Under the pieces are notes generated by a model that was given only the letters and a program-made list of their open reading frames with translations, was not told the DNA's origin and made no database searches. From positions 372,001 to 436,000 of the forward strand of contig NZ_LT629757.1 in NCBI RefSeq assembly GCF_900104965.1: a stretch of DNA of 64,000 nucleotides, given 5' to 3'. A program made the position numbers and the translations under genes. This document shows positions 9,625 through 18,204 of the stretch, piece after piece (positions within the stretch are counted from its first letter, which is position 1; the number at the start of each line of letters is the position of its first letter). The DNA is from Nocardioides scoriae (GTDB lineage: Bacteria; Actinomycetota; Actinomycetes; Propionibacteriales; Nocardioidaceae).

Positions 9625-10863
9625 TCAGCGGGCGTGCTGCTCCAGCTGGTCCTCGACGTACGCCGGCCGCGCGACCGAGAGCCCGACCAGCAGCTGCGGG
9701 ACCGCGAGCACCAGCAGCACGAGCAGCGGGACGGTCCAGCTGCCCGTGGCGTCGTGGAGCACGCCCATGCCGAACGGCCCGACGGCGGCGAGCAGGTAGC
9801 CCACCGACTGGGCCCAGCCGGACAGCGCGGCGGTACCCTCGGGGGTGCGGGCGCGCAGCCCGATGAGGGTGAGGATGAGCGGGAAGGCGCACAGCCCGAT
9901 CCCGACCAGCACGGCCCACAGCCAGGCGCCGGCGACGGGCGCGAGGACCAGGCCGGCGTACCCGAGGGGGTAGCAGGTCATCAGCACGACCATGAGCGGG
10001 CGCTGGTCGTCGGTGCGGGCCACCAGCCACGGGATGAGCAGGGACAGCGGGATGCTCAGGCCCCCGATGACGCCGAGCAGGACGCCCGCGGTGGTCGCGG
10101 AGAACCCGGCGTCGCGGTAGACGACGCCGAACCAGCCGTACACGGCGTACGCCTGGAGCGACTGGAGGCCGAAGAACAGCGACATCCGCCGGCCCAGCGG
10201 GGTGCGGCCGACGGCGAGCACCCCGATGCCCGCGGGCCGCTCGACGTCGGGGTCGCGGCGGTCGCGGCCGACCAGCCCGATCCAGGGCACCGCGGCGACC
10301 GCTGCGACCAGGGCCCAGGTGAGCAGGCCGTCGCGCCAGCCCCCGCCCGTGGCCTCGCCCACCGGCACCGTCAGGGTCAGCGCCGAGGTGAGGCCGACCG
10401 CGAGCGCCGTGGTGTAGATCGAGGTGAGCAGCCCGATGCGGTCGGGGAAGTGCAGCTTGACCAGGGACGGCAGCACGACGTTGCCGGTCGCCATGCCGGC
10501 CAGGGCGAGCAGCGAGAGCAGCAGGAACGACGACTCGTGGTCCACGCGGCTGCGCGCCCCCAGGCCGACCGCGACGCACAGCAGCGCCACCAGCGTCAGC
10601 CGGTGCGGCCCGACGGCGCGGGCCAGCCGGGGCGCCAGCGCCCCGAAGACCGCGAAGGCGAGCACGGGCAGCGTGGTGAGCAGCCCCGCCTCGGCCCCCG
10701 ACAGCCCCAGGTCGGCGCGGAGGTCGCCCAGCACCGGGCCGACGCTGACCGCGGCGGGCCGCAGGTTGAAGGCGAGGGCGACGATCGCCACGACCACCAG
10801 CACGCGCCGGGGGCCCGGGCGCGCGGCGGCTCGCGGGTGAGGAGCGGGGTGAGGCGCGGTCAC
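9625..10863 (-). CDS. MFS transporter, CynX/NimT-like
   Basis: A 412-residue 12-helix major facilitator protein. The N-terminal helix motif LAFNLRPAAVSVGPVLGDLR is typical of the CynX/NimT branch (cyanate, 2-nitroimidazole and related small-anion exporters). A GTG start at 10863 is preferred: it follows CACACT by six bases (a degenerate leaderless -10) and avoids an arginine/proline-rich extension overlapping the divergent small gene. The hydrolase start is 23 bases beyond its stop, on the same strand but with its own promoter. Substrate unknown. Confidence 0.82.
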   Translation of the reverse strand: MTAPHPAPHPRAAARPGPRRVLVVVAIVALAFNLRPAAVSVGPVLGDLRADLGLSGAEAGLLTTLPVLAFAVFGALAPRLARAVGPHRLTLVALLCVAVGLGARSRVDHESSFLLLSLLALAGMATGNVVLPSLVKLHFPDRIGLLTSIYTTALAVGLTSALTLTVPVGEATGGGWRDGLLTWALVAAVAAVPWIGLVGRDRRDPDVERPAGIGVLAVGRTPLGRRMSLFFGLQSLQAYAVYGWFGVVYRDAGFSATTAGVLLGVIGGLSIPLSLLIPWLVARTDDQRPLMVVLMTCYPLGYAGLVLAPVAGAWLWAVLVGIGLCAFPLILTLIGLRARTPEGTAALSGWAQSVGYLLAAVGPFGMGVLHDATGSWTVPLLVLLVLAVPQLLVGLSVARPAYVEDQLEQHAR

Positions 10864-10966
10864 CTCGGCAGTGTGCAGCAGCGGCGGTCCTGCACCGTGG
10901 CCGGGGCGGGTCCGCGGACCGGGACCGGCCCTGGTCGTCGGGCGGCCGGGCGGGTCTGATGGACCC

Positions 10967-11242
10967 ATGGCCGCCGACCCGTCCGAGGGCGTCTACGTGC
11001 CCACGACGGACGCCCCCGTCCCGGGCGACCGGCGCGTGGAGCTGCGGCGCGCGGCCGACGGCCGGGTGCTGCTGTTCGGCTACTCCGGCGTGGCCCGGAT
11101 GCACGCGCTCTACCGCCGCGACTGCCGCTGGGCGCGCCTGGGCCCCGACGAGCTGGCGGCCCTGCAGATGCTGGTGCCCCACGAGCTGGTGATCGACGCG
11201 GTCGCGGACCTCGTGGTCGTCGACCCCCGCGACGCCTCCTGA
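10967..11242 (+). CDS. Small hypothetical protein
   Basis: A 91-residue soluble protein starting MAADPSEGVYVP, with a regular beta/alpha pattern and the segment GRVLLFGYSGVARMHALY at about 33-50. It loosely resembles short actinobacterial proteins of the SAV_915 type, but I do not recognise it securely and assign no function. The ATG at 10967 was preferred over an upstream in-frame ATG because TCTGAT lies six bases upstream and the longer form is low-complexity Gly/Pro/Arg. It is divergent from the MFS gene. Confidence 0.6.
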   Translation: MAADPSEGVYVPTTDAPVPGDRRVELRRAADGRVLLFGYSGVARMHALYRRDCRWARLGPDELAALQMLVPHELVIDAVADLVVVDPRDAS

Positions 11243-11268
11243 GCCCCGCGCCGTGCCACGATCGGTGG

Positions 11269-12477
11269 GTGCACCGGATCACCGACGAGCAGCGCCGGCG
11301 CCGGCTGCTGCGGCGGCACCGCCTGGTCGAGCCCGCGGCGTCGGTCGAGGAGGCCGTGGCCTCGGTGGTCTGCCTGCACGCGACCGAGCCCCCGAGCGTG
11401 CCGCTGTCGGTCGCGGTGCGCAGCGACGCGACCCTGGCCGACGTGGAGGCGGCGCTCCAGGACCGGCGCAGCGTGGTCAAGCAGCTCGCGATGCGGCGCA
11501 CGCTCTTCGGCTTCCCGCGCGAGCTGCTGCCCGCGGCGTGGGGCAGCGCCTCGGCCCGCGTCGCCGGCACCGAGGCCGCGCGGCTGGCCAAGGAGGTCGG
11601 TCTCACCGGCGTGGCGGGCACCGCCGGGGACGGCCCCGCCTGGGTCGAGCAGGTGGCGGCCGAGGTGCTGGAGAGCCTGCACCGCGACGGTCCGGGCACG
11701 ACCTCCGAGCTGCGCGCGCGGCTGCCCGTGCTCGACCTGCGGCTGGAGCAGAGCCCGGGCAAGAGCTACGGCGGCAGCACGCCGGTCGCGGCCCGGGTCC
11801 TCACGCTGCTCGGCGCCCGCGGGCAGGTCGTGCGCGGGGAGAACACCGTGGGCTGGCGCCAGGCCCGCCCGCGCTGGACCCCCACCCGCGACTGGCTGGG
11901 GGAGGTGCCCCAGGCGCTGCCCGCCGACGAGGGCTACCGCGTCCTGGTCGGGGCCTGGCTCGCCCGGTTCGGTCCCGGCACCGAGACCGACCTGGTCTGG
12001 TGGCTCGGCTCGACGAAGACGGCCGTGCGCCGCGCCCTGGCCGACCTGGGTGCGGTGCAGGTCGAGCTGGTGGGCGAGCTGGGCAGCCGCGGCACCGGCT
12101 GGGTGCTGCCGGGCGACGAGCAGGCGCCCGAGGACGACGAGGAGGCCGGCACCGGGGTGGCCACGCTGCTGCCGGTGCTGGACCCGACGCTCATGGGCTG
12201 GAAGGAGCGCGGCTTCTACCTCGATCCCGCAGACGTGCCCTACCTGTTCGACAGCAACGGCAACGGCGGCACGACCGCGTGGTGGCAGGGACGGGTCGTC
12301 GGGTGCTGGGTCCAGGACGACGCGGGCGTGGTGCGTCCCGTGGTGCGCCACGACGTGGGCGCCGAGGCGACGGCGGCGCTCGCCGACCGGGCGGCGGTGC
12401 TGAGCGACTGGCTCGCGGGCGACCGGGTCTCGACCGTCTACGCCTCGCCGCAGATGCGCGGCGAGCGGCTGCCCTGA
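11269..12477 (+). CDS. Winged-helix DNA-binding domain protein (HTH_42 / AlkZ-like)
   Basis: A 402-residue protein of the HTH_42 (PF06224) family, related to the AlkZ/YcaQ DNA glycosylases that unhook interstrand cross-links. Seen in the sequence: the N-terminal RRRRLLRRHRL helix, VVCLHATEPPSVPLSVAVR (about 34-52), a winged-helix segment around 120-190, WWLG at about 244 and LLPVLDPTLMGWKERGF at about 302. Whether it is a glycosylase or only binds DNA cannot be told from the sequence. The GTG start lies exactly six bases after CACGAT (degenerate leaderless -10). The frame is one gene downstream of a small hypothetical and reads toward the TIGR03936 gene. Confidence 0.78.
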   Translation: MHRITDEQRRRRLLRRHRLVEPAASVEEAVASVVCLHATEPPSVPLSVAVRSDATLADVEAALQDRRSVVKQLAMRRTLFGFPRELLPAAWGSASARVAGTEAARLAKEVGLTGVAGTAGDGPAWVEQVAAEVLESLHRDGPGTTSELRARLPVLDLRLEQSPGKSYGGSTPVAARVLTLLGARGQVVRGENTVGWRQARPRWTPTRDWLGEVPQALPADEGYRVLVGAWLARFGPGTETDLVWWLGSTKTAVRRALADLGAVQVELVGELGSRGTGWVLPGDEQAPEDDEEAGTGVATLLPVLDPTLMGWKERGFYLDPADVPYLFDSNGNGGTTAWWQGRVVGCWVQDDAGVVRPVVRHDVGAEATAALADRAAVLSDWLAGDRVSTVYASPQMRGERLP

Positions 12478-12514
12478 GGGCCGACCTGACGGCTCCCGCG
12501 GTGCCGGTCGCGGC

Positions 12515-12520
12515 TAGGGT
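12515..12520 (+). promoter_or_regulatory. Leaderless-type -10 (TAGGGT)
   Basis: TAGGGT followed by six bases and the GTG start at 12527, giving the TIGR03936 gene its own promoter. Confidence 0.55.
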
Positions 12521-12526
12521 CTGCGG

Positions 12527-13270
12527 GTGCGAGAGCAGCCCGAGCAGCAGGCCCCGCCGGTGCAGCGTCTCCGGATCCGCTACGCCAAGCGTGGTCGGCT
12601 GCGCTTCACCAGCCACCGCGACTTCAGCCGCGCCTTCGAGCGCGCGGTCTTCCGCGCCCGGGTGCCGATGGCCTACTCGTCGGGCTTCAACCCCCACCCG
12701 CGCATCTCCTACGCCGGCGCGGCGCCGACCGGGTCGGCGAGCGAGGCGGAGTACCTCGAGATCGCCCTGGCCGAGGTCGTCGACCCGGCCGACGTCCACG
12801 CCTCGCTCGCGGCGTCGCTGCCCGACGGGCTCGACATCCTCGAGGTCGTCGCCAGCGCGGGCGGCTCGATGCCGGACCGGCTGACGGCCTCGGTGTGGCG
12901 GCTCTCGCTCGACCGCACGGCCGTCGAGGCGGCGCAGGACGCGGTCCGGACGCTGCTCGACACGCCCGAGGTGCTGGTCGAGCGGATGACCAAGAAGGGG
13001 CTGCGGCGCTTCGACGCCCGAGCGGCGATCCACAGCGCGGCGGTCCGCGGAGAGGACCCCGGACGGCCCGGGTGTGCGATACTCGACGTGGTCCTGCGGC
13101 ACGGCTCGCCGTCCGTGAGACCCGACGACGTTCTCGCCGCTCTGCACGCAACCTCCGGCCTCGACGTCACCGCCGCCCTCCAGCAGCGGTTGGCGCAGGG
13201 GCCCCTGGATGAAGCAGACGGCACGGTGGGTGATCCGTTGGCACCCGACCGCGACGCGGCCGATCGGTGA
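12527..13270 (+). CDS. TIGR03936 family radical SAM-associated protein (DUF2344)
   Basis: A 247-residue partner of the TIGR03960 radical SAM enzyme. The family hallmark RLRIRYAKRGRLRFTSHRDF occurs at about 13-32, and PMAYSSGFNPHPRISYAGA at about 46-64. The family is usually encoded immediately after the radical SAM gene and before RNase E. Here it still precedes rne (206 bases) but is separated from the radical SAM gene by four unrelated genes. It has acquired, or kept, its own leaderless promoter, which would allow separate expression. The biochemical role is not established. Confidence 0.85.
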   Translation: MREQPEQQAPPVQRLRIRYAKRGRLRFTSHRDFSRAFERAVFRARVPMAYSSGFNPHPRISYAGAAPTGSASEAEYLEIALAEVVDPADVHASLAASLPDGLDILEVVASAGGSMPDRLTASVWRLSLDRTAVEAAQDAVRTLLDTPEVLVERMTKKGLRRFDARAAIHSAAVRGEDPGRPGCAILDVVLRHGSPSVRPDDVLAALHATSGLDVTAALQQRLAQGPLDEADGTVGDPLAPDRDAADR

Positions 13271-13476
13271 AGGTGACAGCTTCTCCGCATCTGTAGGCCC
13301 GGCGACCGCGGTTGGTGCGAGCAGGCCCGACCGACGCGCACAGGCGGAGGGTGTGGTCGCCACCAGAAGGCTTTGTCGTACGGCCCGCCGCATCCCGCGG
13401 CTCGACGTACGCCGTGACCAGCACCAGCCGGCCGACGGGGAACCGTGACCGGGCTCGTGCAGTAGGAGCTCACCCC

Positions 13477-16400
13477 GTGCTCGACGACGACACCACCTCC
13501 GGCACCCCCGCGGACGACGCGCCCACCGGGGCGTCCCCCCAGGAGCCGACCGCGGCGCCCACCGACGCGCCGGCCGGCGCGGCCGACGCCCCCGCCGAGG
13601 CCCCGGCCCGCAAGACCGCTCGCAAGAGCACCCGCAAGACCGCGCCCAAGAAGGCCACGGCCGCCGACACCCCGGCGGCCGGCGCCGAGGCCGGCGAGCC
13701 GGCAGAGGCCGCCCCGGCGCCGCGCAAGCGGGCCTCGCGCAAGAAGGCCGCGGCCGCCCCGCCCGCCGCCGAGGCGGGCCCGGCCGACGCGCCGGCCGCC
13801 GACGCTCCCAACCCCGACGCCAGCCCCGACGCCGGGTCCGACGCTGGGACCGGGGCGGGCACCGAGGCGCCCGTCTCGGCCGCCCCCGCCGTGCTGTTCC
13901 AGGCGCCGGTGAAGAAGGCGGCGCCGCGCAAGCGCGCGACCCGCAAGGCCGCTCCCGCCCCGGTGTCCGACCCGGTGGCCGAGCCCGCGACCGAGGCCGT
14001 GGCGGAGCCGGTGTCCGAGCCCGCTCTGCCGGCCACGGAGCCGTCCGGCGAGACCGGCGACCAGGGCGCGACCGAGGCGGCCCCGGCCAAGAAGGCCGCC
14101 CGTCGCACCCGCAAGTCCCCGGCCAGGAAGGCCGCCGAGGCGGCTCAGGCTGCCGAGGCCGCTGCCGTCGACGCGGCGACCGACGAGGAGCAGGCCCAGC
14201 TGGTGCTGCCCGCCGAGGTCGAGGGGGCCGACGCGACCGCGACCACCGCCGCCGTCGAGGACGGCACCGAGGAGGAGACCGCGGGTGACGCGACGGCCGC
14301 GGCCGATGCGTCGGACGCCTCGGACGACGACTCCACCGCCACCGACGACGCCACCGCCACCGACGACGCCACCGACGCCGACGACTCCACCGACGACTCG
14401 GACGACTCCGACGACGAGTCCGGGGACGGTGCTCCCCGGCGCCGCCGCCGTCGTGGCGGTCGCCGACGCCGCGGACGTGGCTCGGACCGCGACTCCGACG
14501 GTGACGACCGGGACGCCGCCGACACCGGCGACGACGCCCCGGCGGACGGCACCGACCGCTCGGGCTCCACGGGCCGGGACACGGATCGGTCCGCCGACCG
14601 GGGAGCGGACCAGGACGACACCACGGACGCGACCGACGAGGGCGACGACGCCGACGAGAGCGGGTCCGGCTCGGGTGGCCGGTCCGGCCAGCGATCCGGC
14701 GGTCGCTCCCGCAACCGCGGACGTGGCCGGGGCAACGGGTCCCGTGACGACGCCGAGGACTCCGACGAGGGCGGCGACGCCACCTCCTCGGAGCACGACG
14801 ACGACCAGCGCGACGACTCCGGCGACGACGGCTCCGAGGGCGGGGGCGGCTCGCGCCGCCGGCGCCGCCGGCGGCGCTCGGGCGACGGCGGGGGATCGGG
14901 CAGCGACGGCGGCGACGAGCCCCGTCGCCCGCGCAACGTCGAGGACGAGATCACCAGCATCGGTGGATCGACCCGGCTCGAGGCGAAGAAGCAGCGCCGT
15001 CGCGAGGGCCGCGAGGCCGGTCGCCGCCGCGCGCCCATCGTCAGCGAGGCCGAGTTCCTCGCCCGCCGCGAGTCCGTCGACCGGGTCATGGTGGTGCGCC
15101 AGCGCGCCGACCTGACCCAGATCGCCGTCCTCGAGGACAAGGTGCTCGTCGAGCACTACGTGGCGCGGGAGTCGCAGACCTCCCTCATCGGCAACGTCTA
15201 CCTCGGCCGGGTGCAGAACGTGCTCCCGTCGATGGAGGCCGCCTTCATCGACATCGGCAAGGGCCGCAACGCGGTGCTGTACGCCGGCGAGGTCAACTGG
15301 GCCGCCCTGGGCCACAAGGACGGCCAGCAGCGCAAGATCGAGTCCGTGCTGACCTCGGGCCAGTCGATCCTGGTGCAGGTCAGCAAGGACCCCATCGGCC
15401 ACAAGGGTGCCCGGCTCACCGGGCAGATCAGCCTGCCGGGCCGCTTCCTGGTCTACGTGCCGGAGGGCACCACCTCGGGCATCTCGCGCAAGCTGCCCGA
15501 CACCGAGCGCAACCGTCTCAAGAGCCTGCTCAAGGAGATCGTCCCCAGCGGCGCCGGCGTCATCGTGCGGACCGCCGCGGAGGGCGCTTCCGAGGAGGAG
15601 CTGACCCTCGACGTCGAGCGTCTCACCGCCCGGTGGAACGACATCGAGGAGAAGGTCCGCTCCGGCAAGTCGCCGCAGCTGCTCTACGGCGAGCCCGACC
15701 TGACCCTCAAGGTCGTCCGCGACCTGTTCACCGAGGACTTCGCCAAGCTGGTCATCCAGGGCGACGACGCCTGGGACCTCGTCGACGGCTACGTCTCCCA
15801 CGTCGCGCCCGAGCTGCGCGACCGGCTGCAGCACTACGGCCCCGCCGAGGTCGGCCAGAGCGGCGGCCAGGACGTCTTCGCGGCGTACCGCGTCGACGAG
15901 CAGATCGCCAAGGGCCTCGACCGCAAGGTCTGGCTGCCCTCGGGCGGCTCGCTGGTGATCGACCGCACCGAGGCCATGACCGTGGTCGACGTCAACACCG
16001 GCAAGTTCACCGGCTCCGGGGGCAACCTCGAGGAGACGGTCACCAAGAACAACCTCGAGGCTGCCGAGGAGATCGTGCGCCAGCTGCGGCTGCGCGACAT
16101 CGGCGGCATCATCGTCGTCGACTTCATCGACATGGTCCTGGAGTCCAACCGCGACCTGGTGCTGCGCCGGATGGTGGAGTGCCTGGGCCGCGACCGGACC
16201 CGCCACCAGGTCGCCGAGGTGACCTCGCTCGGCCTGGTGCAGATGACCCGCAAGCGCATCGGCACCGGTCTGCTCGAGTCCTTCAGCCACGACTGCGAGC
16301 ACTGCCGCGGCCGCGGCGTCGTCGTCGAGGACCAGCCCGTCGCGCCGCGCGGTGGCGGCTCGGGCGGGGACGACGACGAGCCCCGTGGTCGACGCGGCCG

Positions 16401-17229
16401 CAACGGTCGCCGGGGTGGCCAGAACGGCGGCCAGAACGGCGGCCAGAACGGCGGCCAGAACGGCGGCCAGAACGGCGGCGGCCGGGACGGCAGCCAGGAC
16501 GGGCGGGGCGACCAGCAGGACGCGGCGGCCGGCTCCGCGACCCCCTCTCCGAAGGACCTCGCCCACAGCCGCCCGCCCGAGAAGGACGACGAGTCCGGGG
16601 CCCCGGCCGCGAGGGCCGACCACGACGCCGACACCACGTCCGAGCAGCCCGCCGGCCCCTCGACGGACGCCGACGAGCGCACCGTCGTCGGCCACCCGAC
16701 GGGCACCGCGCCCGAGCCGATGGACGTGCCGGTCGAGCACGCCGACGAGACGTCGGTCACGCCCGTGGCGACCGCCGAGCCCGAGGCACCCGAGACGCCC
16801 GAGACGCCCGCGGCTGCCGAGGTCACCGACCGGCCCGACACGGGGTCCGACGAGCAGGAGCCCGAACCGGCCCCGTTCGTGCCCGAGGCCCCGGCCGCCC
16901 CGCCGGCGGCCCCCCGGGTCGTCACCAGCACCCGGCGCCGGCGTGCCGGACGCCCGGCCGGACCGCCCACCCCGGTGGACGAGGCCGAGACGCCCGCGGG
17001 CGCCGGCACCGCGGCCGGACCCGGTGCCGAGCCCGTCGACGTCCCGGTCGAGCCGGGGGCGGCGGGGGAGGACCTCGCCAGCACCCTGGCCGAGGCGGAG
17101 GCGCCCGAGGACTCCGACGTCACCGGCGGCGGCACGGCGTACGACGGCGAGGACGGTGACGGCGAGCCCGGTGAGGGCGGATCGCTGCTGCACGTGCCCG
17201 TCAAGCGCAAGGGCGCCCGCAAGCGCTGA
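13477..17229 (+). CDS. rne: Ribonuclease E/G with long disordered arms
   Basis: A 1250-residue RNase E/G-family endoribonuclease for mRNA decay and rRNA/tRNA processing. The catalytic core spans about 530-950. It has an S1 domain beginning near SQTSLIGNVYLGRVQNVLPSM, magnesium-binding aspartates Asp838 (VDVNTGKF) and Asp882 (VVDFIDM), and a zinc-link CEHC at 940-943. Residues 1 to about 500 are Ala/Pro/Lys- then Asp/Arg-rich and disordered. The C-terminal 300 residues are also disordered and contain five GQNG repeats. Disordered arms flanking the core on both sides are known for actinobacterial RNase E. The GTG at 13477 follows TAGGAG with about eight bases spacing. Confidence 0.93.
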   Translation: MLDDDTTSGTPADDAPTGASPQEPTAAPTDAPAGAADAPAEAPARKTARKSTRKTAPKKATAADTPAAGAEAGEPAEAAPAPRKRASRKKAAAAPPAAEAGPADAPAADAPNPDASPDAGSDAGTGAGTEAPVSAAPAVLFQAPVKKAAPRKRATRKAAPAPVSDPVAEPATEAVAEPVSEPALPATEPSGETGDQGATEAAPAKKAARRTRKSPARKAAEAAQAAEAAAVDAATDEEQAQLVLPAEVEGADATATTAAVEDGTEEETAGDATAAADASDASDDDSTATDDATATDDATDADDSTDDSDDSDDESGDGAPRRRRRRGGRRRRGRGSDRDSDGDDRDAADTGDDAPADGTDRSGSTGRDTDRSADRGADQDDTTDATDEGDDADESGSGSGGRSGQRSGGRSRNRGRGRGNGSRDDAEDSDEGGDATSSEHDDDQRDDSGDDGSEGGGGSRRRRRRRRSGDGGGSGSDGGDEPRRPRNVEDEITSIGGSTRLEAKKQRRREGREAGRRRAPIVSEAEFLARRESVDRVMVVRQRADLTQIAVLEDKVLVEHYVARESQTSLIGNVYLGRVQNVLPSMEAAFIDIGKGRNAVLYAGEVNWAALGHKDGQQRKIESVLTSGQSILVQVSKDPIGHKGARLTGQISLPGRFLVYVPEGTTSGISRKLPDTERNRLKSLLKEIVPSGAGVIVRTAAEGASEEELTLDVERLTARWNDIEEKVRSGKSPQLLYGEPDLTLKVVRDLFTEDFAKLVIQGDDAWDLVDGYVSHVAPELRDRLQHYGPAEVGQSGGQDVFAAYRVDEQIAKGLDRKVWLPSGGSLVIDRTEAMTVVDVNTGKFTGSGGNLEETVTKNNLEAAEEIVRQLRLRDIGGIIVVDFIDMVLESNRDLVLRRMVECLGRDRTRHQVAEVTSLGLVQMTRKRIGTGLLESFSHDCEHCRGRGVVVEDQPVAPRGGGSGGDDDEPRGRRGRNGRRGGQNGGQNGGQNGGQNGGQNGGGRDGSQDGRGDQQDAAAGSATPSPKDLAHSRPPEKDDESGAPAARADHDADTTSEQPAGPSTDADERTVVGHPTGTAPEPMDVPVEHADETSVTPVATAEPEAPETPETPAAAEVTDRPDTGSDEQEPEPAPFVPEAPAAPPAAPRVVTSTRRRRAGRPAGPPTPVDEAETPAGAGTAAGPGAEPVDVPVEPGAAGEDLASTLAEAEAPEDSDVTGGGTAYDGEDGDGEPGEGGSLLHVPVKRKGARKR
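16417..16476 (+). repeat. Five perfect 12-bp tandem repeats inside rne
   Basis: Five identical copies of GGCCAGAACGGC in frame encode (Gly-Gln-Asn-Gly)5 just after the zinc-link. Zero divergence suggests recent slippage expansion. Confidence 0.95.
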
Positions 17230-17241
17230 GACCGGGCCGGT

Positions 17242-17269
17242 GGGGCCGGGGTCGTTTTGACCCGGCCCC
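17242..17269 (+). terminator. GC-rich hairpin after rne
   Basis: GGGGCCGGGGTC pairs with GACCCGGCCCC around a short T-rich loop (one bulged G), starting 13 bases after the rne stop. No U-tract follows, so it may act as a terminator or as a 3' stabilising stem. Confidence 0.5.
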
Positions 17270-17285
17270 CGCCGGGCCGTAAAGT
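17256..17285 (+). promoter_or_regulatory. Candidate promoter of rplU-rpmA
   Basis: TTGACC (17256-17261), 18 bases, TAAAGT (17280-17285). Both hexamers fit the primary sigma factor. The -35 lies in the loop and 3' arm of the rne hairpin. The transcript leader would be about 125 nt before rplU. Confidence 0.5.
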
Positions 17286-17415
17286 TCACCCTTGGTGTGC
17301 TCACCCCACACCCGACCGTTGTGGCACCACGCTCCCGCCGTCTCCCGGACCGGGTGCAGCGTGAGCCGCCGCAGCCCAGACTTCAACGCACCAGACCCGA
17401 GGAGAGTGAGTCGCC

Positions 17416-17718
17416 GTGTACGCAGTCGTGCGCGCTGGCAGCAAGCAGCAGAAGGTTGCCGTGGGCGACGTCATCGAGATCGACAAGACGGACAGCGGGG
17501 TCGGCGAGTCGCTGACCCTCCCGGTCGTCATGGTCGTGGACGGCGAGACCGTCACCTCGTCCGGCCTGGACAAGGCCGGGGTGACCGTCGAGGTCCTCGG
17601 CGCCACCAAGGGCCCGAAGATCGTCATCCAGAAGTACAAGAACAAGACCGGCTACAAGAAGCGCCAGGGTCACCGCCAGAAGTACACCCAGGTCAAGGTC
17701 ACCGACATCACCGTCTGA
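17416..17718 (+). CDS. rplU: 50S ribosomal protein L21
   Basis: A 100-residue L21 beginning [18 protein letters not shown], with the family C-terminal signature [16 protein letters not shown] at about 80-95. It is standard in length and binds 23S rRNA. The GTG start has GGAGAG about ten bases upstream. It is co-transcribed with rpmA 49 bases downstream, as in nearly all bacteria. Confidence 0.97.
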   Translation: MYAVVRAGSKQQKVAVGDVIEIDKTDSGVGESLTLPVVMVVDGETVTSSGLDKAGVTVEVLGATKGPKIVIQKYKNKTGYKKRQGHRQKYTQVKVTDITV

Positions 17719-17767
17719 CCCCGCGTCGGACCCCACGTCTCCTCCAGAAGGCAAAGGACTAGAGCTC

Positions 17768-18025
17768 ATGGCACACAAGAAGGGTGCGGCTTCCACCAAG
17801 AACGGCCGCGACTCCAACGCGCAGCGTCTCGGCGTCAAGCGCTTCGGTGGTCAGCTGGTCAACGCCGGCGAGATCATCGTGCGCCAGCGTGGGACCCACT
17901 TCCACCCCGGGGCCGGCGTCGGCCGCGGCGGTGACGACACCCTGTTCGCCCTCGTCGGCGGCAACGTGGAGTTCGGCACCAAGCGCGGTCGCCGCGTCGT
18001 CAACATCCTCCCTGCCGGGGAGTGA
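17768..18025 (+). CDS. rpmA: 50S ribosomal protein L27
   Basis: An 85-residue L27 starting [16 protein letters not shown] without the cleavable N-terminal extension seen in Firmicutes. It contains [21 protein letters not shown]. The N-terminus reaches the peptidyl-transferase centre. An AAGG purine run precedes the ATG. It is the second gene of the rplU-rpmA pair and is followed by a stem-loop before obgE. Confidence 0.97.
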   Translation: MAHKKGAASTKNGRDSNAQRLGVKRFGGQLVNAGEIIVRQRGTHFHPGAGVGRGGDDTLFALVGGNVEFGTKRGRRVVNILPAGE

Positions 18026-18055
18026 CGCACCGCGGTCGGTGAATCGCTTCGAGCG

Positions 18056-18086
18056 AGGGCGTCCCTGAGTTTCTCGGGGGCGCCCT
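18056..18086 (+). terminator. Stem-loop after rpmA
   Basis: A nearly perfect 14-bp stem (AGGGCGTCCCTGAG against CTCGGGGGCGCCCT with G-T pairs) closes on a TTT loop, 31 bases after the rpmA stop. It lacks a long U-run, so it is probably a partial terminator or processing element between the ribosomal genes and obgE. Confidence 0.55.
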
Positions 18087-18204
18087 TCGCCGTTCCACCC
18101 CACCGCCGCACCCGTCGCCGTCCGACGGCGCCCGCACCACCAGCAGCTCCCTCCCGCACCACCCGCAGCAGCACCCCTACCGAGCACCACCGAGAGGTTC
18201 CACC

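Noticed and set aside
13271-13476. Regulatory RNA or promoter in front of rne
   Set aside because: Only a TAGGCC and short GC palindromes were found. No convincing -10/-35 pair or stable structured element could be supported.
16417-16476. CRISPR-like short repeats
   Set aside because: The 12-bp units are contiguous, in frame, without spacers and inside a coding region.
17280-17285. Leaderless start for a gene near 17291 (GTG-containing frame)
   Set aside because: The frame following TAAAGT yields a short Pro/His/Arg-rich product overlapping rplU in another frame. The hexamer is better read as the -10 for rplU with a leader.
12709-17304. Open frame of about 1500 codons antisense to rne
   Set aside because: It is a product of the GC-rich, low-complexity rne sequence. 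It has no recognisable domain, no start signal and runs through two genes.
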